Counted from the stretch's first letter, positions 46,622-55,431 are shown. The stretch is DNA of 64,000 nt from Bacillus suaedaesalsae (GCF_016890225.1 NZ_JAFELM010000045.1:90134-154133); one strand, 5' to 3'. The notes: a model not told the origin generated them from the letters alone. Numbers and translations are program-made.

Positions 46622-47443
46622 TTAAACAACCGCTAAAAATTCTTTTACTAAGCTAATGAATTTCGGCTTTGCTCGGTTAGCTACTTCTACAACTTGGTCG
46701 TGAGTTAATGGCTCTAGTTCTTCACCGATCGCCATATCTGTTACACATGATATTCCTAATACCTTTAATCCCATATGACTCGCTACAATTACTTCAGGTA
46801 CTGTGGACATCCCAATCGTATCTGCACCTAAGTTGCGAAGCATGATTAATTCTGCTGGTGTCATGTATGTAGGTCCTGTTATTCCAGCATATACACCTTG
46901 TTGGACATTTATATTTAAGGTTTGTGCAACTTTTTTAGCCTTCTTGATGTATTCTGGTGAATAGGCGCGGCTCATATCTGGGAAACGAGGACCGAAGTTT
47001 GCTTCGTTTGGACCAATTAACGGATTTGCCCCTGTCATATTTAAGTGATCCTCAATTAACATTAAATCACCAGGTACAAAGTCTTTATTCATTCCACCAC
47101 AAGCATTTGTTACGACGATTGAATGAACACCTAATCCTTTCATTACACGAACAGGGAATGTGACTTCTTGCATTGAATAGCCTTCATAGTAATGAAACCG
47201 ACCTTGCATCGCAATAACATTTTTTCCTAATAGTTTACCAACTACTAGCTTCCCTGCATGTCCTTCAACCGTTGAAATTGGAAAGTTCGGAATGTTCTCG
47301 TAATCAATTTTTATAGCATCTTCAATTTCATCAGCTAATTCCCCAAGTCCAGAGCCTAAGATAAGCCCGAATTCTGGCTTAAGCTTTGTTTGACTTTCAA
47401 TATACTCAACCGCTTCTCTCATTTTCCCATAAACGTTCTCCAT
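46622..47443 (-). CDS. Second purine nucleoside phosphorylase, altered base site
   Basis: A 273-residue trimeric-type purine nucleoside phosphorylase, paralogue of the preceding gene. Conserved catalytic parts: LGSGLGELADEI (phosphate Ser), GRFHYYEGYS (His), TNACGGMN. The base-recognition residues differ: the usual Glu of GPSYETPAE is Met194 (GPTYMTPAE), and the usual Asn is Asp236 (SCVTDMAIG). In human PNP the Asn-to-Asp change (N243D) shifts specificity toward 6-aminopurines such as adenosine. The start overlaps the pupG stop by one base (TAATG). Substrate change is inferred. Confidence 0.88.
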   Translation of the reverse strand: MENVYGKMREAVEYIESQTKLKPEFGLILGSGLGELADEIEDAIKIDYENIPNFPISTVEGHAGKLVVGKLLGKNVIAMQGRFHYYEGYSMQEVTFPVRVMKGLGVHSIVVTNACGGMNKDFVPGDLMLIEDHLNMTGANPLIGPNEANFGPRFPDMSRAYSPEYIKKAKKVAQTLNINVQQGVYAGITGPTYMTPAELIMLRNLGADTIGMSTVPEVIVASHMGLKVLGISCVTDMAIGEELEPLTHDQVVEVANRAKPKFISLVKEFLAVV

Positions 47444-48270
47444 TAATTGTTTCCCCCGATCTCCTTAACCGTTCCTTTTACAAGTGATAGGAAGCTTGTT
47501 TTTACCATTTCTGTCGTTTCCATCACTTCATCATGGGTTAATGGCTGATCTAAAATTCCCGCTGCCATGTTCGAGATACAAGATATCCCTAAAACGGTTA
47601 AGCCAGCATGACGTGCAACGATAACCTCTGGAACGGTAGACATACCAACCGCGTCTCCACCAAGTGTACGGATCATGCGAACCTCTGCTGGAGTTTCATA
47701 GGAAGGACCAGTGTTACCAACGTAAACTCCCTCTTGTAAAGATATACCTAAGCTTGATGCAACGTCTTTTGCTTTTGCACGTAGTTTAGGGCAGTAAGCA
47801 GCAGACATATCAGGAAAACGAACGCCAAATTCAGGATTATTCGGACCAATTAGAGGGTTTTGCCCCATGTTATTAATATGGTCAGTAATTAACATTAAAT
47901 CTCCAGCTTTAAATGAAGTATTTACTCCACCTGCTGCATTCGTTACGATTACTGTTTCTACACCAATTTCCTTCATAACGCGTACAGGGAACGTCACTTT
48001 ATCTAATGAATATCCTTCATAGAAATGGAATCTTCCTTGCATGGCAACTACTTGTATTCCTTCTAACTCCCCAATGACAAGTTGACCTGCGTGTCCTTCT
48101 ACTGTTGAAACAGGAAATTCCGGTATTTCATGATAAGGCAATGTGATTGGGTTTTGAATTTCTTCAGCTAACACCCCAAGACCAGAACCTAATATTAATC
48201 CAATCTTAGGTCCAGAAGTTAATTTATCTTTAATATAAGAAGCGGCACGTTCAATTTGAATTTTTTCCAT
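47443..48270 (-). CDS. pupG: Purine nucleoside phosphorylase I (guanosine/inosine)
   Basis: A 275-residue trimeric purine nucleoside phosphorylase and the clear orthologue of B. subtilis PupG. It has LGSGLGVLAEEI, GRFHFYEGYS, TNAAGGVN, GPSYETPAE with the base-binding Glu192, and SCISNMAAG with Asn234. It converts inosine or guanosine plus phosphate to base and ribose-1-phosphate. Located 12 bases after drm; followed by a diverged copy. Confidence 0.94.
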   Translation of the reverse strand: MEKIQIERAASYIKDKLTSGPKIGLILGSGLGVLAEEIQNPITLPYHEIPEFPVSTVEGHAGQLVIGELEGIQVVAMQGRFHFYEGYSLDKVTFPVRVMKEIGVETVIVTNAAGGVNTSFKAGDLMLITDHINNMGQNPLIGPNNPEFGVRFPDMSAAYCPKLRAKAKDVASSLGISLQEGVYVGNTGPSYETPAEVRMIRTLGGDAVGMSTVPEVIVARHAGLTVLGISCISNMAAGILDQPLTHDEVMETTEMVKTSFLSLVKGTVKEIGGNN

Positions 48271-48282
48271 TTAAATCTCCCC

Positions 48283-49467
48283 CTATTTTAATTCGTTTAA
48301 GAAGCTTGTGCCGTGCTTTGGCAAGGTCACATTGAAATTTTCTGCAATAGATGCACCAATATCAGCAAAAGTAGAACGGATTGGCAATTCTTTTCCACCG
48401 TTAAAGGATGGACTATATACTAGTAATGGAACATATTCACGCGTATGATCAGTTCCATGATGAACCGGATCATTTCCATGGTCAGCTGTGATGATTAAGA
48501 GATCATCATTTCTTAAGTTGTTAAGCACTTCTGGTAAACGAGCATCGTATTCTTCTAATGCCAAGCCGTATCCATCCGGATCTCTTCTATGTCCGAATAA
48601 CGCATCAAAATCTACTAAATTTAAGAAACTTAGGCCAGTAAAATCCATTGCGACTGTCTCGTTTAGCTTATCCATGCCATCCATATTGGACTTTGTTCGT
48701 AACGTTTTAGTTACGCCTTCATTGTCATAGATATCAGAAATTTTCCCAATAGCAATGACATCTAAATGATTGTCAGCCAATTCATTCATAACTGTGCGTC
48801 CAAAAGGTTTTAATGCATAGTCATGTCTATTCGCCGTTCTTTTAAAATTACCCGGTTCCCCTTCAAAAGGACGAGCGATAATACGACCAACCATATACTT
48901 TTCGTCTAACGTAATTTTTCTAGCATACTCACAAATTTCATATAATTCATCTAATGGAACGATTTCTTCATGAGCTGCAATCTGCAATACAGAGTCAGCG
49001 GATGTATAGACAATTAACGCACCTGTTTCCATGTGCTCTTTGCCCAACTCATCTAATATTTCAGTGCCAGAAGCAGGCTTATTTCCTATTATTTTGCGTC
49101 CTGTTTTCGTTTCTAGATCTTGAATTAATTCATCTGGAAAACCATTTGGGAACGTCCTAAAGGGTGTTTCAATATGTAAGCCCATGATTTCCCAATGACC
49201 TGTCATTGTATCCTTACCATTTGAAGACTCTTCCATCTTCGTATAATAAGCAAGGGGTTTCATTGCTTTTTCAATGCCTTTAATTTCTGTAATATTACTT
49301 AAACCGAGCTTTGCCATATTAGGCATGTGTAACCCATTTCGATGCTCAGCAATATGTCCTAATGTATCTGATCCAACATCATTAAATTTATTTGCATCCG
49401 GTGCTTCACCAATACCTACTGAATCCATTACAATTAAAAAAATCCGATTAAAAGGATACTTACTCAT
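48283..49467 (-). CDS. drm: Phosphopentomutase
   Basis: A 394-residue manganese enzyme of the alkaline-phosphatase superfamily that interconverts ribose-1- and ribose-5-phosphate. Metal ligands appear in [17 protein letters not shown] (N-terminal Asp), [12 protein letters not shown] (phospho-acceptor Thr) and [19 protein letters not shown]. It is first gene of the nucleoside salvage operon, linking phosphorylase products to the pentose pathway. Also called deoB. Confidence 0.96.
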   Translation of the reverse strand: MSKYPFNRIFLIVMDSVGIGEAPDANKFNDVGSDTLGHIAEHRNGLHMPNMAKLGLSNITEIKGIEKAMKPLAYYTKMEESSNGKDTMTGHWEIMGLHIETPFRTFPNGFPDELIQDLETKTGRKIIGNKPASGTEILDELGKEHMETGALIVYTSADSVLQIAAHEEIVPLDELYEICEYARKITLDEKYMVGRIIARPFEGEPGNFKRTANRHDYALKPFGRTVMNELADNHLDVIAIGKISDIYDNEGVTKTLRTKSNMDGMDKLNETVAMDFTGLSFLNLVDFDALFGHRRDPDGYGLALEEYDARLPEVLNNLRNDDLLIITADHGNDPVHHGTDHTREYVPLLVYSPSFNGGKELPIRSTFADIGASIAENFNVTLPKHGTSFLNELK

Positions 49468-49612
49468 GTTTTACCTCCTTAAGTAACTTCTTTAGTTTTT
49501 GTATTATTCCCATTCATTATTCCAATTACTATGTAACTTTCAAGTTTAATAACGTCAGAGGTCAGACAACTAAAGTATAACGTTGATTCAGGAAACTATC
49601 AATCTATAACAT

Positions 49613-49641
49613 AAAAAAAGTAGAGAATCCTCTTCTCTACT
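49613..49641 (-). terminator. Terminator of xerD
   Basis: Minus-strand GTAGAGAA / TTCTCTAC around a 5-base loop, followed by seven T residues; it starts at the xerD stop. Confidence 0.75.
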
Positions 49642-50530
49642 ACGCTCTTGGGTGAAAGCTTTTATATACGTCTTTTAATCTAGCTTTTGTAACATGTGTA
49701 TAAATTTGTGTCGTTGATATATCTGCATGTCCTAACATCTCTTGAACAGCCCTTAAGTCTGCCCCATTCTCTAATAAATGAGTGGCAAAAGAATGTCTTA
49801 ACGTATGAGGAGTTAGTTCCTTTTTAATATTTGCTACTTCCGTCAGTCTCTTTAAAATTTTCCAAAACCCTTGTCGTGATAGTCGATTTCCATGATGATT
49901 TAAAAATAATGCATCTGTTTTGGTTTTACCGACTAGCTTGCCTCTTGCTTGATTCATATATTGTTCAAGAGATTCGGTTGCAGCTCGGCCAATTGGTATA
50001 ATTCGTTCCTTGTTTCCTTTTCCTATACATCTTAAGAAGCCCATCGTTAAATGGATATCCCCTAAATTTAGCCCAATTAATTCCGAAACACGAATTCCGG
50101 TAGCATATAGAACTTCAATCATCGCCTTATCACGAAGTCCAAATGCAGTATCAAGACTCGGAGAATCTAATAACTGCTCAACCTCAGCCATTGATAATAC
50201 TTTCGGTAACGTACGTTCAGGCTGTGGTGTTTCAATATGAACGGACGGATCGTGTGAAACAGCTCTGTCTCGTAATAAAAACTGGTGAAACGATCTAATC
50301 GAAGCAATATGTCTAGCAATTGTTCTTGATGAATGTCCTAGTTCCTTAATATGCTTTAGGAAGTTTATAATATGTAGGCGTGTCACTTCCTCAAAAGATT
50401 GAAGCTTCTCTACTTCTTCTTGAAATTGAATATATTTCTTCAAGTCCCGTTTATATGAAGTAATTGTATTGTCAGATAGTCCTCGTTCTACGACTAAATA
50501 GTGTAAGAAATCTTGTAATTGATCATTCAA
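49640..50530 (-). CDS. xerD: Tyrosine recombinase XerD (RipX)
   Basis: A 296-residue site-specific recombinase acting at dif to resolve chromosome dimers. The N-terminal SAM-like domain (1-85) is followed by the catalytic domain: Arg in [15 protein letters not shown], Lys in [22 protein letters not shown] (H-x-x-R), GHADISTT and the nucleophile Tyr in TQIYTHV. Order fur-yqzK-xerD-drm matches B. subtilis, which supports a housekeeping role rather than a phage integrase. Confidence 0.95.
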   Translation of the reverse strand: MNDQLQDFLHYLVVERGLSDNTITSYKRDLKKYIQFQEEVEKLQSFEEVTRLHIINFLKHIKELGHSSRTIARHIASIRSFHQFLLRDRAVSHDPSVHIETPQPERTLPKVLSMAEVEQLLDSPSLDTAFGLRDKAMIEVLYATGIRVSELIGLNLGDIHLTMGFLRCIGKGNKERIIPIGRAATESLEQYMNQARGKLVGKTKTDALFLNHHGNRLSRQGFWKILKRLTEVANIKKELTPHTLRHSFATHLLENGADLRAVQEMLGHADISTTQIYTHVTKARLKDVYKSFHPRA

Positions 50531-50536
50531 TTTATT

Positions 50537-50764
50537 CTACTCCCCGGACTTATAAAATAACATTAAGCGGTCAATCAGTGTAGATTCAGGCTCAGTCAGA
50601 CTTGCTGTTACCTTGATGGCAGAACCTTTTGGCTCATCATAGCGATGATAATTTTGATACTCCTGATTAATCCACATAAGTCCATAATAAAACATAATTG
50701 TACATCCCGTAAACAATAGGAACACTTTTAATGTATTTAATACTAGTTGAAGCCACGTTTTCAT
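50537..50764 (-). CDS. yqzK: YqzK family membrane protein (DUF4227)
   Basis: A 75-residue protein with one transmembrane helix (about 8-30, LNTLKVFLLFTGCTIMFYYG) and a soluble tail rich in Tyr and charged residues. It lies between fur and xerD as in B. subtilis. The ATG at 50764 matches the family N-terminus (MKTWLQLVLN) and has GGGGGCAATGAC just upstream; a longer in-frame start is possible but less likely. Function unknown. Confidence 0.8.
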   Translation of the reverse strand: MKTWLQLVLNTLKVFLLFTGCTIMFYYGLMWINQEYQNYHRYDEPKGSAIKVTASLTEPESTLIDRLMLFYKSGE

Positions 50765-50999
50765 GTCATTGCCCCCAATACACCTTCTCTTCTTTATTAG
50801 AAGATATGCCAAGAAGGACAAACTTTATACATAAATTAATGGATTTTGTCTATTCAATAAATATTGGTGAATTATACAGTTCAATTTACTGATGATAGGC
50901 AAAATACCCTAATACACCAGACCATCCGATTTTGATTACTTTAGAATGCAACATACGTGATGATCCGTTGGTGTCTAAAGTATTTGAAATAAATTATGA

Positions 51000-51392
51000 G
51001 TAAAGAGGCTGGGACATAACTAAAAAATCATCCTCAAATGCGAAAAACATCTAAATTATTCTACCTATTGGATATTATACTTTTTTCGTACCCTTTGTTA
51101 TTTATTAATCAGTTAAGTGGAAGAACTAGTTCGTTCCATTGCGCTGCAGACACTCGCTTTCCGCGGGGAGGAAGCTGAGCCTCCTCGGCTACGCCTGCGG
51201 GGTCTCAGCCTTTCCTCTACTTCCCGCAGGAGTCGAGTGTCTTCCGCTCCATTCCACTAGTTTTTAAAATAGTATGCGAAATCAAACAAATCTATTAAAA
51301 GCAACAAATAAAGACCCGAACTATTAGGTAAAAGCTATTGCCTAATAGTCGGGTCTATCATTGGCTGAAATACTATGTCCCAGCCTCTTTAC
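51000..51392. repeat. Element with perfect 19-base terminal inverted repeats next to fur
   Basis: The 19-mer GTAAAGAGGCTGGGACATA at 51000-51018 recurs as a perfect inverted copy at 51374-51392, six bases before the fur stop. Inside lie the second GC-rich hairpin (51149-51241) and a further hairpin at 51310-51355 (AGACCCGA-ACTATTAGG with CCTAATAGT-CGGGTCT). No coding frame was seen. It fills most of the 630-base gap between yqzK and fur; 50765-50999 shows nothing else. Confidence 0.7.
51149..51241. repeat. Dispersed GC-rich hairpin repeat, copy 2
   Basis: Homologous to 25301-25425. GACACTCG (51149-51156) pairs with CGAGTGTC (51234-51241), GCGGG (51163-51167) with CCCGC (51223-51227), GAGGAA (51168-51173) with TTCCTC (51212-51217), and GCTGAG (51174-51179) with CTCAGC (51204-51209). 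Bases that differ from copy 1 change on both sides of the stems. Confidence 0.75.
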
Positions 51393-51398
51393 ATACTA

Positions 51399-51857
51399 TT
51401 ATTCTTCTTCCGCATCTACTTTATCATGGCAGCGATAACAAATACCATGGAAAGTAAGACGATGATCTTTTATTTTAAAGTTCCAATCGCGTTCTACGAT
51501 TTGTTCAACATCCTCTAATAAGTCATCTTGAATTTCATCAACAGCCCCGCATTCCATACATACCAGATGGTGATGGAAATGTGCAGCTCCCTCTTGTCTA
51601 AGATCGTATCTAGAAACTCCGTCTCCGAAATTAATTTTATCTACTACTTTTAGTTCTGTTAATAATTCTAACGTACGGTATACAGTAGCTAGTCCAATTT
51701 CAGGAGATTTTTCCTTAACGAGGAGGTACACATCTTCCGCGCTTAAATGATCTTCCTCATGTTCTAGGAGCACCCTAACCGTTGCCTCACGTTGAGGAGT
51801 AAGTTTGTAACTGGAAGAATGCAAATGCTTTTTTATCCGGTCGATTCTATTTTCCAT
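51399..51857 (-). CDS. fur: Ferric uptake regulator Fur
   Basis: A 152-residue metalloregulator. The N-terminal winged helix (about 10-85; LTPQREATVRVLL, GLATVYRTLELL) is followed by a dimerisation domain with metal ligands FHHHLVCMECGAVDE and a second structural-zinc pair CYRCHD. Length and residues fit Fur rather than PerR or Zur, and synteny with spoIIM, yqzK and xerD agrees. Represses iron uptake genes when iron is sufficient. Preceded by a strong promoter and a PerR-like box. Confidence 0.93.
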   Translation of the reverse strand: MENRIDRIKKHLHSSSYKLTPQREATVRVLLEHEEDHLSAEDVYLLVKEKSPEIGLATVYRTLELLTELKVVDKINFGDGVSRYDLRQEGAAHFHHHLVCMECGAVDEIQDDLLEDVEQIVERDWNFKIKDHRLTFHGICYRCHDKVDAEEE

Positions 51858-51891
51858 GAAATAAATTCCCTCCCTCGCCCTTCACTACCTA

Positions 51892-51919
51892 ATTATAGCA
51901 AATGAGAGGAAAGTGTCAA
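51892..51919 (-). promoter_or_regulatory. Sigma-A promoter of fur
   Basis: Consensus TTGACA (-35, 51914-51919) and TATAAT (-10, 51892-51897) with a 16-base spacer on the minus strand, about 35 bases before the fur start. Confidence 0.75.
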
Positions 51920-51920
51920 A

Positions 51921-51935
51921 ATAAAATAATTATCA
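51921..51935 (-). promoter_or_regulatory. PerR/Fur-box-like operator at fur
   Basis: Minus-strand TGATAATTATTTTAT, adjacent to the -35 of fur, matches the PerR consensus TTATAATNATTATAA at 11 of 14 positions and the Fur 7-1-7 consensus about equally well. B. subtilis fur is known to be PerR-repressed. Which regulator acts cannot be told from sequence. Confidence 0.4.
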
Positions 51936-51969
51936 TCTGATATTTAGAGATATTTTTATTTAATAATAA

Positions 51970-52614
51970 TTATTTATTGATAATTTGAACAACTTGTTTC
52001 ATTAAAATAGGTGAACTATATGCTTCGAAAGCAGATGCAACTAAAATAAATAAACACACAACAACTGCTACGGCAGTGTATCTAACAAAAAACTGCATAA
52101 ACGGCATATTCGCTCGCTTTACTAATATTTGTCCGATTAATCGTAAAGAGAAAGAAACTGCTACTGTACCAGTTATGATAAATGCAGGAATTATGATTAA
52201 ATTTTGTGGTAAAACCGACACAAATGAAAGTAAAAACCCTTCCCAGCCAAGCTGATTCACAAGAAAACCGACAGTGAATCCTACCACGATCCCTTTTAAA
52301 AATAATAATATTAATATTACTGGTAGACCAATAATCGAGATTCCTAGAATCCACATTAAGACAACATACTTAATATGATGAAGATAGCTCTGAATAAATA
52401 CTTCATTGGAATTCGTAAGCTCTCCATTAGAAACTTGTCCAAAGAAGCGACTTATATATAAATATAAATCTGTCTTCTGACTAATACTTAAACTGTTAAC
52501 AACAATCGCCCCAAAAACAATTCCCATCATAAATAATACTGTGATAAATAAATATATGGACGAGTGGTCTTTTAAGTGCTGCGCTATTTTATGTTTCCAA
52601 GATTGTTTTCGCAT
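51970..52614 (-). CDS. spoIIM: Stage II sporulation protein M
   Basis: A 214-residue polytopic membrane protein with about five helices, part of the SpoIIDMP engulfment machine that anchors the peptidoglycan hydrolases SpoIID and SpoIIP during forespore engulfment. Length and neighbours (fur downstream) match B. subtilis. The family core is the segment SFVSVLPQNLIIIPAFIITG. An AT-rich region of 112 bases separates it from fur. Confidence 0.92.
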   Translation of the reverse strand: MRKQSWKHKIAQHLKDHSSIYLFITVLFMMGIVFGAIVVNSLSISQKTDLYLYISRFFGQVSNGELTNSNEVFIQSYLHHIKYVVLMWILGISIIGLPVILILLFLKGIVVGFTVGFLVNQLGWEGFLLSFVSVLPQNLIIIPAFIITGTVAVSFSLRLIGQILVKRANMPFMQFFVRYTAVAVVVCLFILVASAFEAYSSPILMKQVVQIINK

Positions 52615-52839
52615 TGTTTCATCCTCCTATATTGTTTTCTCTAAGTAACTTGATATTATTCTGTTAAATGCTTGGTGAATCAAATTGTCACCTAACATGT
52701 ATATTTATAATCTAGTAAGGAACTCTTACTTGATTCTATGAGGAAAAATGAAATCTATGACCATTTACTAGAAGAAAATATTTCCACATATAGTAAAGAA
52801 TATGATATACTCTCAAAAAGCTGAGGAGTGTGAACAAAG

Positions 52840-53400
52840 ATGAACCCGATTATGCTAGATTTCCCCACTGAATTTACGACTGACCGTCTTTTAATTCGTT
52901 GGCCTTTACCTGGTGATGGAAAGGTTGTTTATGATGCTATTGTAGCTTCCCGTAATGAATTGAGGGAATGGCTACCGTTCGCCCAAAAGGAGCAAACCGA
53001 GGAAGAAACCGAAGTTAACCTTCGCGAATCACATGCAGAGTTCTTAAAAAGAGAGGATTTAAGATTACTAGTTTTCCATAAGGAAACAGGAGACTTTATC
53101 GCCTCTTCAGGATTGCACCGTATTAATTGGGAGGTACGTAAGTTTGAGATTGGCTACTGGATTGATACTCGTCATAGTGGAAAGGGTTATATGACTGAAG
53201 CCGTAGAAGGAATTACAAAGTTTGCTTTCAAGGAACTTGAAGCAAGGCGTGTTGAAATTCGTTGTGACACTGAAAACATAAGAAGCCGTGCAGTGGCAGA
53301 ACGACTCGGCTTTGATTTAGAGGGAATTCTTCGAAATGACGCTTATGATGTGAAAGGAAAACAGTTAAGAGATACCTGCGTTTTTGCTAAAATTAAATAA
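52840..53400 (+). CDS. GNAT acetyltransferase, RimJ/RimL type
   Basis: A 186-residue N-acetyltransferase of the ribosomal-protein-alanine acetyltransferase type (Acetyltransf_3). Features are TDRLLIRWPLPGDG near the N-terminus, the strand FEIGYWIDTRHSGKGYMTEA with the acetyl-CoA loop, and RVEIRCDTENIRSRAVAERL with GFDLEGILRND. GAGGAG lies 10 bases upstream of the ATG. B. subtilis has yqkK in this position; here this acetyltransferase stands alone, convergent with the endonuclease Q gene. Substrate unknown. Confidence 0.88.
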   Translation: MNPIMLDFPTEFTTDRLLIRWPLPGDGKVVYDAIVASRNELREWLPFAQKEQTEEETEVNLRESHAEFLKREDLRLLVFHKETGDFIASSGLHRINWEVRKFEIGYWIDTRHSGKGYMTEAVEGITKFAFKELEARRVEIRCDTENIRSRAVAERLGFDLEGILRNDAYDVKGKQLRDTCVFAKIK

Positions 53401-53422
53401 GCCCCTACCAACGGGGCTTTCT
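53399..53422. terminator. Bidirectional terminator between GNAT gene and endoQ
   Basis: AAGCCCC and GGGGCTT with a 7-base loop between the convergent genes; the plus-strand exit is TTTCTACTT. Confidence 0.6.
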
Positions 53423-53424
53423 AC

Positions 53425-54591
53425 TTAAAACACATTAACCTTCCCATATTTACCGCCTCCGCCTTCTTGGAAAGAAAGCGTTCCTTTTCTTGCTCTTATT
53501 ATCGATTCAGCAACCGTTTCTGACAGCAATGATCGAAGTGCTTCTTCTGGTGCTTCGTGTATGATATTCATCTCTGTTTTAAAATAATCACGAAGCTTTA
53601 ACATCGTTTTTTTACCAAGTCCCGGGATAAATTCAAGAGGAACTTGATGGATATATGGAGGGCGAGATTGGTTATCACCGGAATGAGTCTTTAACTCGAG
53701 TAAACGATCATAAACCCCTTTTATAACTTTACTTTTCCCACAATTCGAACATGCTTCCGTTGTATCTTCTAAGATGGTTAAGCAATCGTCACACGTTGTA
53801 CGATGATATTTACCAAGCTTCGGATCTAAACCGTAATTGGCAACAATTTCCCTACCATCAGTTCCGTGCAGAGCCTTTCTTAGTTCTTCAAAAGATGGAG
53901 TCTTCATTTTAATTTTTTGATATTCTCGTCCAATCTTCGGTAATGAATGGGCATCTGAATTCGTAACAAAACTATATCGATGAAGTTCTTCAATCTGATC
54001 GGCCATATTTGTATCTGAGCTTAAACCTAGTTCAACTGCATCAATATAATCAGGATGGAACACTTCTTCAAGAGTAGCCGTCACGCCTCTTCCATATAAA
54101 CTTTTATAAGGAGTGAAAATATGCGCTGGAATAAATAGCCCATTAAGTTCCCTCACTTTTTCTTGAAGGTTTCTCCCTGTTTCATACATTCGTTGTGAGC
54201 TTAACGTAATGTTTTTCATTCGATCAGACATCCATGAAGAAAACTCAAGCATTTTGGAGATCGTTGGGATAAAAGCTAAAACATGAATGGGACCTTTACA
54301 ATGTTCATCATAAATTTCTATCTCACTACCGAGAATGAGTGTTACATGTTGGAAACGTAATCCTCCCTCATCTAACTCGACGACATCGCCTGTATGTATA
54401 AGTGCTTGTAGCTCACTTAACACTTCCGGGACATGACAGTCGATAACCCCTATTATGTCGATGCCCTTTACATTTGTAGATTCTTTTAATATATTTTCAA
54501 TAGTTAGCGACCTAGCACCTGTAATTTTAACTGGTTTCCCAGAAGCCGTTCTTCCGATATGTATATGTAAGTCTGCAAAATACTCTTCCAT
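53425..54591 (-). CDS. yqxK: Endonuclease Q family protein (YqxK)
   Basis: A 388-residue PHP-domain nuclease. N-terminal metal site ADLHIHIGR, then GVIDCHVPEV and the late NSDAHSLPKIGREY. A zinc ribbon (CDDCL and CSNCG) and a helix-hairpin-helix (FIPGLGKKTMLKLRDYF) occupy the C-terminal third. Endonuclease Q cuts DNA 5' to deaminated bases such as hypoxanthine, uracil and xanthine; B. pumilus EndoQ is characterised. The start overlaps the nudF stop by one base. Linkage to a Nudix gene is conserved in bacilli. Confidence 0.9.
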   Translation of the reverse strand: MEEYFADLHIHIGRTASGKPVKITGARSLTIENILKESTNVKGIDIIGVIDCHVPEVLSELQALIHTGDVVELDEGGLRFQHVTLILGSEIEIYDEHCKGPIHVLAFIPTISKMLEFSSWMSDRMKNITLSSQRMYETGRNLQEKVRELNGLFIPAHIFTPYKSLYGRGVTATLEEVFHPDYIDAVELGLSSDTNMADQIEELHRYSFVTNSDAHSLPKIGREYQKIKMKTPSFEELRKALHGTDGREIVANYGLDPKLGKYHRTTCDDCLTILEDTTEACSNCGKSKVIKGVYDRLLELKTHSGDNQSRPPYIHQVPLEFIPGLGKKTMLKLRDYFKTEMNIIHEAPEEALRSLLSETVAESIIRARKGTLSFQEGGGGKYGKVNVF

Positions 54592-55145
54592 TATCTTTGT
54601 TCAACTACCCTTTTCATTTGTAAATATTGAATAGCATAAGCTGTTTTCGCATCATAAATTTTTTGTTCTTTTACTAACTGGACAGCTTCTTCTAAAGATA
54701 CTTCCATTACTTCAACAAATTCATCTTCATCAAGATCTAGTTTATCTTGTTTCTTTGTTAGTCCCTCAGCTATATAAAGATGAATGATTTCGTCTGCGAA
54801 TCCTGGAGACGTGTAAAAGGAAATCAGATGAGTAAGAGATTTGCAATTGTAACCTGTTTCTTCCTCTAATTCTCTTATTGCTGTATGTTCTGGCTGTTCA
54901 CCTTTTTCAAGCTTCCCTGCAGGAATCTCAATGATTGATCGCTCTAATGCCTTTCGAAATTGCTCAACCAAAATAATTTTCCCTTCAGCTGTAATTGGAA
55001 TTATAGCAACTGCACCGGGATGTTTCACAATTTCACGATTACTAGTTTTGCCATCTGGTAATTGCACTTCTTCTACAATTAAGTCAATGACTCTACCTTG
55101 AAAAATGGTTTGAGATGATAGAGTATTTTCTTCAAATTTGTTCAT
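54591..55145 (-). CDS. nudF: ADP-ribose pyrophosphatase (Nudix)
   Basis: A 184-residue Nudix hydrolase that splits ADP-ribose into AMP and ribose-5-phosphate. The Nudix box is seen as GKLEKGEQPEHTAIRELEEE, with the upstream FRKALERSIIEIPAG and the family C-terminus VYDAKTAYAIQYL-like (IYDAKTAYAIQYL). The ATG at 55145 follows GAGGAGAG and gives the family length; the upstream in-frame start would extend into the divergent mciZ promoter. Confidence 0.93.
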   Translation of the reverse strand: MNKFEENTLSSQTIFQGRVIDLIVEEVQLPDGKTSNREIVKHPGAVAIIPITAEGKIILVEQFRKALERSIIEIPAGKLEKGEQPEHTAIRELEEETGYNCKSLTHLISFYTSPGFADEIIHLYIAEGLTKKQDKLDLDEDEFVEVMEVSLEEAVQLVKEQKIYDAKTAYAIQYLQMKRVVEQR

Positions 55146-55181
55146 TTTTCTCTCTCCTCGTTCTATCTTTTTCAAGCTCTT

Positions 55182-55189
55182 CATACATT
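55182..55189 (+). promoter_or_regulatory. Sigma-E-like -10 element of mciZ
   Basis: CATACATT matches the sigma-E -10 consensus (CATACANT) and lies 38 bases before the TTG start. No clear -35 (ATATT-like) was seen at the right distance, so only half the promoter is supported. Confidence 0.4.
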
Positions 55190-55219
55190 CTATCATAGTT
55201 AGTTAGGAGGGTGTGCGGC

Positions 55220-55399
55220 TTGAAAATCTATATACAAGAATCTAGTGTTGCTTTAGTTGGAAAGTCATGGGAAATTAGAAAAAAGCTAAAAGAGTATGGT
55301 AAAGATTATGTAACGGTTTCTGATTGGATTAAAAATGAAAGGGTTGCCTCTAAAAAACGTAGTAAAGTTATTCCATTTCCGGATAAACAACTAGATTAG
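55220..55399 (+). CDS. mciZ: MciZ-like FtsZ inhibitor of the mother cell, extended
   Basis: A 59-residue protein. Residues 10-41 (including VALVGKSWEIRKKLKEYG and VSDWIKN) match B. subtilis MciZ, a 40-residue peptide that binds the polymerisation face of FtsZ and blocks Z-ring assembly in the sporulating mother cell. Divergence from nudF is also as in B. subtilis. The TTG at 55220 follows AGGAGGGTG; a GTG 9 bases earlier is too close to that site. About 18 extra basic residues (KKRSKVIPFPDK) extend the C-terminus. Confidence 0.85.
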   Translation: MKIYIQESSVALVGKSWEIRKKLKEYGKDYVTVSDWIKNERVASKKRSKVIPFPDKQLD

Positions 55400-55431
55400 A
55401 AATGAACCAGTTATACTACTGGCTCATTTCA
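55400..55431. terminator. Bidirectional terminator after mciZ
   Basis: GAAATGA-A-CCAG pairs with CTGG-C-TCATTTC in the gap between the convergent mciZ and the following minus-strand gene. Weak T-runs. Confidence 0.5.

Noticed and set aside
49640..50530. Tyrosine recombinase considered as a phage or island integrase
   Set aside because: Length, motifs and the fur-yqzK-xerD-drm order show the housekeeping XerD/RipX; no att-like repeats or phage genes nearby.
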